Positions 8,813 to 16,003 of a stretch of 17,153 bases of DNA are shown piece by piece. This DNA is from Terrimesophilobacter sp044508495 (lineage in GTDB: Bacteria; Actinomycetota; Actinomycetes; Actinomycetales; Microbacteriaceae). The stretch lies in the NCBI GenBank assembly GCA_044508495.1, contig JBIQHP010000046.1, positions 1-17,153 on the forward strand. The letters run 5' to 3'. The notes under the pieces are model-generated. The model did not search any database, was not told where the DNA came from, and saw nothing but the letters and a program-made list of their open reading frames with translations. Each line of letters begins with the position of its first letter. Position 1 is the first letter of the stretch. The position numbers were made by a program, and so were the translations under genes.

Positions 8813-9443
8813 ATGGTGGGCGTGACCGACGACCTCCCTCCCGCCGGCCGCCGACGAGCGGATCCCCTGCTCGCCATCCTCGGCTGCGTTCTCGTGGCCG
8901 CGGCGCTGACCATCATCTGGGGAGCCAGGCTCACCGTCCCGCGCGTCATGTACGTGAGCGAGCTCGGGGCGACCGGCGAGCCCACGGCGGAGTGGTTCCG
9001 GGCGGCGCTCCTGCTCATCGTCGCGGGCGGGAGCCTCGTCGCCTGGGCCGGCCGCCGCATCCGCACGGTCGCGCCGCTGCTCCGCGCCTGGACGCCGGCC
9101 ATCTCGCTGTGGGTCGGCTGCGCGTTCTTCCTCGTCGCCTCGCAGGTGACCTGCACGGCCCGCTGCCCGCTGCCCTACGGTCCGAGCTTCACCTGGCAGG
9201 ATCTCATCCACACCTCGGTCGCCGTGCTCGCCTTCGCGGCGGCCTGCTGGGCCATGCTGCAGTGCTCCTTCGCGGTCGGGCACCGGTCGCTCCGGCGGTT
9301 CTCGCTCGCCTCGGGGATCGCCGTGGCCGTCGTCGCCGGCACCGGCGGAATCCTCTCCCTCGCCCGCTTCGGCACGAACGTCGGGAGCGTGCTCGAGCTC
9401 GTCGCGACGACGATCGCGCTCGCCTGGCTCGGGGTGCTCGGAG
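8813..9443 (+). CDS. DUF998-like integral membrane protein (3' end in gap)
   Basis: About 210 residues are visible before the gap at 9444. Six hydrophobic segments can be seen: LLAILGCVLVAAALTIIW, FRAALLLIVAGGSLVAW, ISLWVGCAFFLVASQVTC, LIHTSVAVLAFAAACWAM, LASGIAVAVVAGTGGIL and LELVATTIALAWLGVLG. The loop CTARCPLPYG followed by WQDLIHTSVAVLAF resembles the DUF998 family of actinobacterial membrane proteins, whose function is unknown. The start is uncertain: ATG 8813, GTG 8816 and GTG 8822 are in frame and none has a convincing ribosome binding site. Only 27 bases separate ATG 8813 from the divergent oxidoreductase start. The stop codon lies in the gap. Confidence 0.75.
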
Positions 9444-9543
9444 NNNNNNNNNNNNNNNNNNNNNNNNNNNNNNNNNNNNNNNNNNNNNNNNNNNNNNNNN
9501 NNNNNNNNNNNNNNNNNNNNNNNNNNNNNNNNNNNNNNNNNNN
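9444..9543. other. Assembly gap (100 N) between DUF998-like and nuclease genes
   Basis: Exactly 100 Ns. It hides the C-terminus of the DUF998-like gene and anything else between it and the nuclease stop at 9545. True length is unknown. Confidence 0.95.
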
Positions 9544-9544
9544 G

Positions 9545-10144
9545 TCAGCGCTTCAACAGCTCGAGCAGCCGGTCGGCGAGGCCCACGAGCTGGTGGATCT
9601 CGTTGTCGTCCCGGTCGACCCACCGCACGTGCGGCTCGGGGTCGACCGGCACGAAGTCGCGGTGCTGCTCCCAGACGACGAGCGTGCGTTCGGCACCTAG
9701 CACGTACTGCTGCCACCACACCTGCCGCAGGTAGCTGCGCGGGATGCTGCGCCAGGCGTGCGAGGTCGTCTTGATCTCGGCGAGCTCTAGCCGTGCGTCG
9801 CGCATCCGGATGCCGTCGGGCGTCGCGAGGTGCGCCGTGTTGTGCTCGGCGTGGTAGAGGTCGAGGCTCGGGTCGATCCCGTAGACGGAGCGCACCCAGC
9901 GGGCGATCTCCGGCTCGCGCGCACGACCATGGTCGGTGTAGGCGTTGCCGGTGAAGGAGCTGCCGAGGAGCTTGTCCATTGCGACGGCTCGCAGGGCTCG
10001 CTCGCTCGACAGGCGGGCGACATCCGTCGCGGTGACTCCGCGGCTGCGCGCCCGAAGCCACTCCACCCGATCGGTCGAGCGCGCGACGATGCGGCTCCGG
10101 TGATCCGGGGCGGGGTCGCCCCACAGGGCGGGCTGCACGCTCAC
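9545..10144 (-). CDS. YqaJ-like (lambda exonuclease fold) nuclease
   Basis: A complete 199-residue protein of the PD-(D/E)XK superfamily, closest in pattern to the YqaJ viral recombinase family. Seen: SRGVTATDVARL 34-45, the GRAREPEIARWV helix 73-84, TPDG 108-111 carrying the metal-binding Asp110, AEIKTT 122-127 carrying the E-x-K pair (Glu123, Lys125), and RQVWWQQYVLGAER 140-153 with the conserved Gln. Proteins of this fold degrade or resect double-stranded DNA. The GTG start at 10144 has GGGGAG upstream. No phage genes or Bet/RecT partner are nearby, so this is a stand-alone chromosomal copy. It has the same direction as the ROK gene upstream, 58 bases away. Family assignment is good; role unknown. 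Confidence 0.85.
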   Translation of the reverse strand: MSVQPALWGDPAPDHRSRIVARSTDRVEWLRARSRGVTATDVARLSSERALRAVAMDKLLGSSFTGNAYTDHGRAREPEIARWVRSVYGIDPSLDLYHAEHNTAHLATPDGIRMRDARLELAEIKTTSHAWRSIPRSYLRQVWWQQYVLGAERTLVVWEQHRDFVPVDPEPHVRWVDRDDNEIHQLVGLADRLLELLKR

Positions 10145-10159
10145 CCGAACATTCTCTCC

Positions 10160-10179
10160 CCTGCCACCACCACGGCAGG
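10160..10179 (-). terminator. Hairpin after the ROK gene, possible weak terminator
   Basis: CCTGCC and GGCAGG arms of 6 bases enclose an 8-base loop, and a second pair (GCCACC/GGTGGC) overlaps it. It lies between the ROK stop and the nuclease start on the minus strand. No T-run follows, so termination is doubtful; the region also carries the nuclease ribosome binding site. Confidence 0.3.
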
Positions 10180-10202
10180 CGCGCCCCGCGCAGGTGGCCC
10201 GA

Positions 10203-11384
10203 TCAGGCCATGGCGTCGATGCTCTCCGGCGAGAGGGCGTGGTGGATGGCGAGCATGCTCGCGCCGATGACGCCCGAGTTGCCCGCCGCCTGGGACTGCA
10301 CGATCGAGAGGTGCTCGGTCGCGAGGGGCATCGAGCGCGTGTAGACGACCTCGCGCACGCCCGCGATGAGGTGCTCGCCGGCCTGCGACATCGCGCCGCC
10401 GATCGCGATGATCGAGGGATTGATGAGGCTCACGCAGGCCGTGAGCACCTCGCCGATGTCGCGTCCAGCCTGACGCACGGCCTGGACGGCGTCGATGTTG
10501 CCGTGCTTGACGAGCTCGACGACGTCGTGGCCGGTCTCGACCTCGACACCCGTCTCCCGCAGCGCGCGCGCGATCGCCGGCCCCGACGCCATGGCCTCGA
10601 GGCAGCCCCGGTTGCCGCAGTGACAGGGCACACCCGCTCCGCGTGCGATCTGCACGTGGCCGATGTCGCCCGCGATGCCCTGGGCGCCGCGCTGCAGACG
10701 TCCGCCCGAGATGACGCCCGCGCCGATGCCGGTCGCGACCTTGATGAAGATGAGGTGCTCGGTCTCGGGCCAGGCGACGGCGCGCTCGCCGAGGGCCATG
10801 ATGTTGACGTCGTTGTCGACGAGCACGGGGACGTTCCAGTGCTGCTGCACCCAGCCGGGCACGTCGAAGCGGTCCCAGCCGGGCATGATGGGCGGGTTGA
10901 TCGGCCGGCCGGTGCTGTACTCGACGGGGCCGGGGAGGCCGATGCCGATGCTGATGAGGTCGGCCGGGTCGCGATCGATCTTCGCAAGGAGCTCGTGGCC
11001 CGAGTCGACGACCCAGCTCAGCACGCGTTCGGGCCCGTCGCTCACCGGGAGGGCCTCGCCGTGCTGGACGAGGATCGTGCCCGAGAGGTCGGCGATCGCG
11101 AGGCTCGCATGGGATGCCCCGATGTCGGCGGCCAGGACGAGCCGCGCCCCCGGGTTGAGGGCGAACTGCGAGGATGGCCGGCCGCCCGTGGAGATCGCCC
11201 CGCCGACGGGCCCGATGAGCCCGAGGCCCATGAGCGCGTCGACCCGGAGGGCGATCGTGGAACGCGCGAGCCCGGTGAGGGTGGCGAGCTCGGCTCTCGT
11301 GCGCGGCTGCCCGTCGCGGAGCAGCTGGAACAGTTCGCTCGCACCGGACGAACCGAGCGCCGACCCGCGGGCAATGTCGACCAT
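10203..11384 (-). CDS. ROK-family transcriptional repressor
   Basis: A 393-residue sugar-responsive repressor of the NagC/XylR type. A winged HTH occupies about 15-65 (ELFQLLRDGQPRTRAELATLTGLARSTIALRVDALMGLGLI), followed by GGRP at 67-70. The ROK domain shows AADIGASHA 85-93, VDND 189-192, the ATGIGAGVI loop 217-225 and the zinc site with His243 and C254-H-C256-G-N-R-G-C261. The usual ExGH element reads DIGH here. ATG at 11384 is chosen because the HTH begins shortly after it; upstream in-frame codons add about 44 residues with no family resemblance. It diverges from the oxidoreductase/ABC operon by 116 bases, so it probably represses that operon and itself until an inducing sugar binds. Confidence 0.93.
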   Translation of the reverse strand: MVDIARGSALGSSGASELFQLLRDGQPRTRAELATLTGLARSTIALRVDALMGLGLIGPVGGAISTGGRPSSQFALNPGARLVLAADIGASHASLAIADLSGTILVQHGEALPVSDGPERVLSWVVDSGHELLAKIDRDPADLISIGIGLPGPVEYSTGRPINPPIMPGWDRFDVPGWVQQHWNVPVLVDNDVNIMALGERAVAWPETEHLIFIKVATGIGAGVISGGRLQRGAQGIAGDIGHVQIARGAGVPCHCGNRGCLEAMASGPAIARALRETGVEVETGHDVVELVKHGNIDAVQAVRQAGRDIGEVLTACVSLINPSIIAIGGAMSQAGEHLIAGVREVVYTRSMPLATEHLSIVQSQAAGNSGVIGASMLAIHHALSPESIDAMA

Positions 11385-11500
11385 GACGATTAGTAAAGCA
11401 CACTCATTATGCGTGAGCAGGGCGCAGCTATTTGATATCGAGCAGATTACTTTTGCATGAAGACTGGCAAAAGCTGCATGTTGTGTGTCACAATCGCTCC
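11385..11500. promoter_or_regulatory. Divergent ROK/ABC-operon control region
   Basis: This AT-rich intergenic stretch contrasts with its GC-rich neighbours. Inverted repeat 1 is CTTTTGC (11450-11456) and GCAAAAG (11467-11473), 10-base spacer. Inverted repeat 2 is TTGTGTGTCACAA (11481-11493). TGCATG occurs at 11454 and 11475, exactly 21 bases apart. CACAAT (11489-11494) may be the -10 of the operon: it lies 6 bases before ATG 11501, and no ribosome binding site is present, which suggests leaderless transcription. On the minus strand CATAAT (11411 to 11406) is a candidate -10 for the ROK gene. The repeats are good candidate ROK operators, overlapping the operon promoter. Confidence 0.6.
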
Positions 11501-12625
11501 ATGACAACGTCGCCATGGAAGCCCGGTGCTCGGATCGGCATCGTCGGTGGCGGCTTCATGGGGAGCGTGCACAGTCGGGCGGCCAGGGCTGCGGGCGGTG
11601 CGATCGCCGGCGTCGCCTCATCCTCGCCCGAGAGCGCGGCGCGCGCTGCGGAGGCGCTGGGCGTCGAGCGCGGGTACGCCTCGGCCGCGGAGCTCCTCGC
11701 CGACGACACGATCGACGTCGTCCACATCTGCACGCCCAACACGACCCACGCCGAGCTCGCCTTCGCGGCCATCGCCGCCGGCAAGCACGTCATCTGCGAG
11801 AAGCCCCTCGCGACGAGTGTCGCGGATGCCGAGCAGCTCGTGAGCGACGCGGAGCGCGCCGGCGTCACGGCGACCGTCCCCTTCGTCTACCGCTACCACC
11901 CGATGGTCCGCGAGGCCAGGGCGCGCGTGGCGCGCGGCGACCTCGGAACCCTCCTGACGATCCACGGCGCCTACCTCCAGGACTGGCTGCTCTCCGAGCG
12001 GGACGACGACTGGCGGGTCGACGCGCGTCTGGGCGGGCCGTCCAGGGCCTTTGCCGACATCGGCTCGCACCTCGTCGACCTGGTCGAGTTCGTGACGGGA
12101 GACCGCATCGCTCGCCTGAGCGCGGTCAAGCGCACGGTGTTCAGCGAGCGCGCCCGCAATCGCGACATCGCGACCGAGGACACCGTCGCCCTCGTCGTCG
12201 AGACGACCACCGGGGCGATCGGGACCCTGCTCGTCTCCCAGGTCACCCCTGGGCGCAAGAACCACCTCGTCCTCGAGATCTCCGGAACGAGCGAGTCGGT
12301 CCGGTTCGACCAGGAGCGTCCCGACGAGCTGTGGATAGGTCGCCGGGCAGGCTCCGAGCTGCTCCCGCGCGACGCGGCGCAGCTGGGCGAGGATGCCGCG
12401 CGCCTCTCCGTGCTGCCGGCCGGACATCCGCTCGGCTACCAGGACGCCTTCAACGCCTTCGTCGCCGACAGCTATGCCGCCGCTGCCGGCGGGGCGCCGC
12501 ACGGGCTCCCGACCTTCGAGGACGGGCTCCGCGCCGCGGTCGTGACGGATGCCGTGCTGCGGTCGGCCGAGTCCGCCGACTGGGTGGAGCTCGCCCCACG
12601 GCCGGTGAGGGCGGTGGCCCGGTGA
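11501..12625 (+). CDS. Gfo/Idh/MocA-family oxidoreductase
   Basis: An NAD(P)-dependent dehydrogenase of 374 residues, first gene of the sugar operon. The Rossmann motif is GIVGGGFMG at 13-21. CTPN (77-80) and the signature EKP (100-102, in GKHVICEKPLAT) follow. DIGSHLVDL at 186-194 marks the C-terminal substrate-binding domain with the usual catalytic-region Asp and His. Members oxidise or reduce sugars, inositols or their derivatives, so its place before a sugar ABC transporter suggests it processes the imported compound. ATG at 11501 starts the conserved domain; no ribosome binding site is visible, but a -10-like CACAAT sits 6 bases upstream, which suggests a leaderless message. It overlaps the next gene by 4 bases (GTGA). 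Substrate not determinable. Confidence 0.94.
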   Translation: MTTSPWKPGARIGIVGGGFMGSVHSRAARAAGGAIAGVASSSPESAARAAEALGVERGYASAAELLADDTIDVVHICTPNTTHAELAFAAIAAGKHVICEKPLATSVADAEQLVSDAERAGVTATVPFVYRYHPMVREARARVARGDLGTLLTIHGAYLQDWLLSERDDDWRVDARLGGPSRAFADIGSHLVDLVEFVTGDRIARLSAVKRTVFSERARNRDIATEDTVALVVETTTGAIGTLLVSQVTPGRKNHLVLEISGTSESVRFDQERPDELWIGRRAGSELLPRDAAQLGEDAARLSVLPAGHPLGYQDAFNAFVADSYAAAAGGAPHGLPTFEDGLRAAVVTDAVLRSAESADWVELAPRPVRAVAR

Positions 12626-14139
12626 CCCAGGAGCGCACCCCGATACCCGCCACGCCCATTCTGCGGGCGGTCGGCGTGGGGAAGAGCTTCTTCGGAGTGA
12701 CCGTGCTGCACGACGTCGACCTCGAGCTCTACCCGGGCGAGATCCACGGTCTCGTCGGCGAGAACGGCGCGGGCAAGTCGACGCTCATGAAGATCATCGC
12801 GGGTGTCTACCAGCGAGATGCCGGAGAGGTCGCCCTCGACGGCGAGGTCGTCGACTACACGCACCCCATCCAGGCCATGCGGGCCGGGGTCGCGACGGTC
12901 TTCCAGGAGTTCAACCTGCTGCCGGAGCGCAGCGTCGCGGAGAACGTGTTCCTCGGTCGCGAGCCGCGCAAGGCCGGCTTCGTCGACAACCGGGGGATGG
13001 CGAGGAGGACCGCAGCCCTTCTCGAGGAGCTCGGGATCGACTTCATCGACCCGACCGCACGGGTCGGCACCCTGACCGTCGCGGAGCAGCAGATCGTCGA
13101 GGTCGTCAAGGCGCTCTCCTTCGACGCTCGGGTCATCTCGATGGACGAGCCGACCGCCGCGCTCGCCGACAACGAGGTCGAGCTGCTCTACCAGATCGTC
13201 CGCAGGCTCGCCGCCCGCGGGGTGGCGGTGCTGTACGTCTCGCACCGCCTCAAGGAGGTCTTCGACCTCTGCGACACCATCACGGTGCTCAAGGACGGCG
13301 CTCTCGTCTCGAGCGGGCCGGCATCCGAGCTCGACACCGCCGAGCTCGTCCGCCGCATGGTGGGCCGCTCGATCTCCACCTTCTTCCCCCCGGCCGTGGA
13401 GGGCACGACGGTCGGCGAGACCCGTCTCGCGGTGTCCGGAGCCGGCAACGCCTACCTCGACGAGGTGACCTTCGCGTTGAGGGCGGGAGAGATCGTCGGC
13501 GTGGCCGGGCTCCAGGGCAGCGGGCGCACCGAGCTCGCCGAGGCGATCTTCGGAGCCGTCCCCTTCACGCGCGGGCGCGTCGAGCTCGACGGCCGGGCAG
13601 TGCGGGTCTCGAGCCCGCGCGCCGGCGTCAAGGCCGGGCTCGCCCTCGTCACGGAGGACCGCAAGGCTCAGGGCCTCGCGCTCGGGCAGTCCGTTCTCGA
13701 CAACGCGCTCCTCGTCATCCGCGGGGTCTTCGCCCGCCGGACGGGCCCGGCCCGGCGCAGCATCCCCGGCATCCTCTCCTCGCTCGAGGTGAGCTCGCGC
13801 GGGCTCGACCAGGAGCTGCAGTTCCTCTCCGGCGGCAACCAGCAGAAGGTCGTGCTCGCGAAATGGCTCGCGACCGGCCCCAAGGTCGTCGTCTTCGACG
13901 AGCCGACGCGCGGCATCGACGTCGGGGCGAAGATCGCCGTCTACCAGCTCATGCGCGAGCTCGCCCACCGCGGCGTGGCGATCCTCATGATCTCCTCCGA
14001 GCTGCCGGAGGTCATCGGGATGTCGGACCGCATCCTCGCGATGCACGATGGCCGCCTCGTGGCCGAGCTGCCCGCCGGCTCGACCGAGGAAGCGGTGCTC
14101 CTCGCCGCGGCGGGACACGCGAGGGGGGCCGCGGCATGA
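12622..14139 (+). CDS. Sugar ABC transporter ATP-binding protein, two fused domains (RbsA/MglA type)
   Basis: Energises carbohydrate import (CUT2 class). The 505-residue protein holds two ATPase domains. Domain 1: Walker A GENGAGKST 46-54, Q-loop Gln95, signature region LTVAEQQ 151-157, Walker B VISMDEPTAAL 171-181, His208. Domain 2: degenerate Walker A GLQGSGRTE 296-304, EDRKAQGL 345-352, signature LSGGNQQK 402-409, Walker B VVVFDEP 422-428, then TRGIDVGAK. The degenerate second P-loop is normal for RbsA/XylG/MglA, where domain 1 hydrolyses most ATP. GTG at 12622 overlaps the oxidoreductase stop by 4 bases, and its own stop overlaps the first permease by 4 (ATGA). All these genes are therefore translationally coupled. 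The family is certain, the sugar is not. Confidence 0.96.
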   Translation: MTQERTPIPATPILRAVGVGKSFFGVTVLHDVDLELYPGEIHGLVGENGAGKSTLMKIIAGVYQRDAGEVALDGEVVDYTHPIQAMRAGVATVFQEFNLLPERSVAENVFLGREPRKAGFVDNRGMARRTAALLEELGIDFIDPTARVGTLTVAEQQIVEVVKALSFDARVISMDEPTAALADNEVELLYQIVRRLAARGVAVLYVSHRLKEVFDLCDTITVLKDGALVSSGPASELDTAELVRRMVGRSISTFFPPAVEGTTVGETRLAVSGAGNAYLDEVTFALRAGEIVGVAGLQGSGRTELAEAIFGAVPFTRGRVELDGRAVRVSSPRAGVKAGLALVTEDRKAQGLALGQSVLDNALLVIRGVFARRTGPARRSIPGILSSLEVSSRGLDQELQFLSGGNQQKVVLAKWLATGPKVVVFDEPTRGIDVGAKIAVYQLMRELAHRGVAILMISSELPEVIGMSDRILAMHDGRLVAELPAGSTEEAVLLAAAGHARGAAA

Positions 14140-14861
14140 CGAACGGCACTCGCAGGATCCGTCTCGACAACACCGTCATCGTGCTGTTCGCGCTCATCGG
14201 CGTCATCGTCGTCGGGGCCGTCCTCGTCTCGACCGTCGGCCGCAACTTCTTCAGCGACGGGAACATCCGCGACATCCTCACCGGGATGAGCGTGCTCGGC
14301 TTCGTCGCGATCGGTCAGACCCTCGTCATCCTGTGCGCCTCNNNNNNNNNNNNNNNNNNNNNNNNNNNNNNNNNNNNNNNNNNNNNNNNNNNNNNNNNNN
14401 NNNNNNNNNNNNNNNNNNNNNNNNNNNNNNNNNNNNNNNNNTCCCGCCTCTCCGGGCTGCGCACCTGGCAGCCCGTCGTCGTCGCGCACGTGCTGTGCTC
14501 GGTCACCGCGGCCTTCGCCGGGCTCCTGCTCGCGAGCAGGCTCGGCGTCGGCAGCCCCACGGTCGGCAGTCAGGGCGGATACGACCTGCTGTCGATCGCC
14601 GCGGTCGTGCTCGGCGGGACCCTCCTGCTCGGCGGCCGCGGCTCGATCTGGGGAACGATCGGCGGCGTCGCGATCTTCGCGGTGCTCGACAACGTCATGA
14701 GCGTGCTGCAGGTCAACCCCTTCCTCAAGGATGTCGTGCGCGGCATCGTCATCGTGGCGGCGGTCGCGGTCTACACCGGTCGGGCCATCGAGCGCCGCCG
14801 GGCGCGCTTCACCTCGAAGGATGCCGTGGCGGCCCGGGTGGACGAGGAGGCGCAGGCATGA
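14136..14861 (+). CDS. Sugar ABC transporter permease 1 (RbsC-like, interrupted by gap)
   Basis: One of two CUT2 membrane subunits. Before the gap 68 residues are visible: a first membrane segment (VIVLFALIGVIVVGAVLV) and MSVLGFVAIGQTLVILCA, which in RbsC relatives leads into the GGIDLS motif, here lost in the Ns. After the gap come VVVAHVLCSVTAAFAGLLLASR, GSQGGYDLLSIAAVVLGGTLLLGGRGSIWGTIGG and two further membrane segments, then a charged tail. The visible total is about 207 residues against roughly 320 in RbsC-type permeases, so about 100-110 residues (300 or more bases) are probably missing rather than the 100 shown. It overlaps the genes on both sides by 4 bases. Confidence 0.93.
   Translation: MTNGTRRIRLDNTVIVLFALIGVIVVGAVLVSTVGRNFFSDGNIRDILTGMSVLGFVAIGQTLVILCAXXXXXXXXXXXXXXXXXXXXXXXXXXXXXXXXXXSRLSGLRTWQPVVVAHVLCSVTAAFAGLLLASRLGVGSPTVGSQGGYDLLSIAAVVLGGTLLLGGRGSIWGTIGGVAIFAVLDNVMSVLQVNPFLKDVVRGIVIVAAVAVYTGRAIERRRARFTSKDAVAARVDEEAQA
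14342..14441. other. Assembly gap (100 N) inside permease 1
   Basis: Exactly 100 Ns. The frame happens to be preserved across 100 bases, but comparison with the usual permease length says the real gap should be around three times longer. Confidence 0.9.
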
Positions 14862-16003
14862 GCGAGTCCCGCACCCCGACTCCCGGCACCGTGTCCACGG
14901 GAGGCCGCTCCGGCTCCGCCGTGGCCCGTGCCGGCCTTGCCCTCGTGAGCCCGCGGGGCGCGGTGTTCCTGCTCCTGCTCGTCCTTCTCGTCTGGATCAC
15001 CGTGCTCAACCCGCACTTCGCCGAGCCCGGGCAGCTCATGCGATTCATCCAGCGCGTGGCCCCGGTCGCGATCGTCGCGATCGGCCAGTACTTCGTGATC
15101 GTCTCCGGCGAGTTCGACCTCTCGATGGGATCGCTCGTGACCGCCCAGGTCGTCATCGCCGGCAACCTCATCGGCCAGGATGACAGCCGCAGCATCCCCG
15201 TGCTCGGCTTCATGCTCCTCTTCGGGGCCGCGATCGGGCTCGTGAACGGTCTCATCACGACGCTCCTGCGCGTGCCCTCCTTCATCGTCACCCTCGGCAT
15301 GATGCTCGCCCTCCTCGGCGGCGTCCTGTTCTGGACCGGTGGCGCGGCGACCGGGAATCCTGCCGACGGATTCCGGCAGATTGGCCGTGGCGGCATCAGG
15401 GAGGTGCCGATCATCGATTTCCTCCCGTGGTCGGCACTTCTCCTTGCCGTCGTGCTCGCCGCGGCCATCTGGTTCTCCCGCCGGCCGTTCGGCAAGAGCC
15501 TCGTCGCCGTCGGCGACAACGTCGTGACGGCCCGCTACGCGGGAGTGCGGGTCTGGTGGGTCAAGACGAGCGCGTTCATCCTGTCGAGCCTGAGCGCCAC
15601 GGTCGCGGGTGTGCTCCTCGTCGGCTACGCGGGCGTGCATCCCTCGGTCGGCCGGGGCTACGAGTTCACCGCCATCACCGCGGTCGTGCTCGGCGGGGTC
15701 GTCCTCGGGGGTGGCCGCGGCTGGGTCGTCGCTGCGGCGGCCGGGGCCTTCGCGCTCGAGGCGCTCTTCACCCTGCTCAACTTCGCCGGGGTCCCCTCCA
15801 CCATGAGGGACGCGATCCAGGGCGCCATCATCATCCTCGCCGTCGCCTACTCGGCGACGACCTTCCGCGCCCGCCGCAGACGCGGGCCCACCGAGACTTC
15901 TCCCGCAACGGGGAAGCGACCCGATCCGACGCCGGATCTGGTCAGCCCTGCACGACAAGACCGCCTGCCACAAGGCCAGCGGACCGACAATGGAGGTATC
16001 TGA
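14858..16003 (+). CDS. Sugar ABC transporter permease 2 (RbsC-like)
   Basis: Complete 381-residue CUT2 permease. Membrane segments are seen at about 34-50, 66-83, 114-134, 142-160, 190-206, 238-258, 272-296 and 320-334. Conserved elements: AIGQYFVIVSGEFDLSMGS 74-92 (the GxDLSxGS signature), VPSFIVTLGMM 139-149, the cytoplasmic GDNVVTARYAGV 219-230 that contacts the ATPase, and AITAVVLGGVVLGGGRG 272-288. A polar N-terminus of about 33 residues and a polar tail of about 45 residues are longer than in RbsC; the tail's coding sequence also carries the ribosome binding site of the next gene. It overlaps permease 1 by 4 bases and the binding-protein gene by 1 base (TGATG). It is clearly different in sequence from permease 1, so the two probably form a heterodimer. 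Confidence 0.95.
   Translation: MSESRTPTPGTVSTGGRSGSAVARAGLALVSPRGAVFLLLLVLLVWITVLNPHFAEPGQLMRFIQRVAPVAIVAIGQYFVIVSGEFDLSMGSLVTAQVVIAGNLIGQDDSRSIPVLGFMLLFGAAIGLVNGLITTLLRVPSFIVTLGMMLALLGGVLFWTGGAATGNPADGFRQIGRGGIREVPIIDFLPWSALLLAVVLAAAIWFSRRPFGKSLVAVGDNVVTARYAGVRVWWVKTSAFILSSLSATVAGVLLVGYAGVHPSVGRGYEFTAITAVVLGGVVLGGGRGWVVAAAAGAFALEALFTLLNFAGVPSTMRDAIQGAIIILAVAYSATTFRARRRRGPTETSPATGKRPDPTPDLVSPARQDRLPQGQRTDNGGI
15992..15996 (+). promoter_or_regulatory. Strong ribosome binding site of the binding-protein gene
   Basis: GGAGG ends 6 bases before ATG 16003. It is the most canonical site in the operon, which suits a binding protein needed in excess over the membrane subunits. Confidence 0.8.

Noticed and set aside
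10141..11403. Arg/Ala-rich minus-strand frame overlapping the ROK gene
   Set aside because: Its composition is that of an out-of-frame shadow; the other frame gives a full ROK protein.
11385..11516. N-terminal extension of the ROK protein to 11516
   Set aside because: It would cover the whole divergent control region and even the start of the oxidoreductase gene; the HTH begins right after ATG 11384.
11485..12621. Upstream extension of the ABC ATPase frame
   Set aside because: It overlaps the oxidoreductase out of frame with no recognisable protein; the ATPase starts at GTG 12622.
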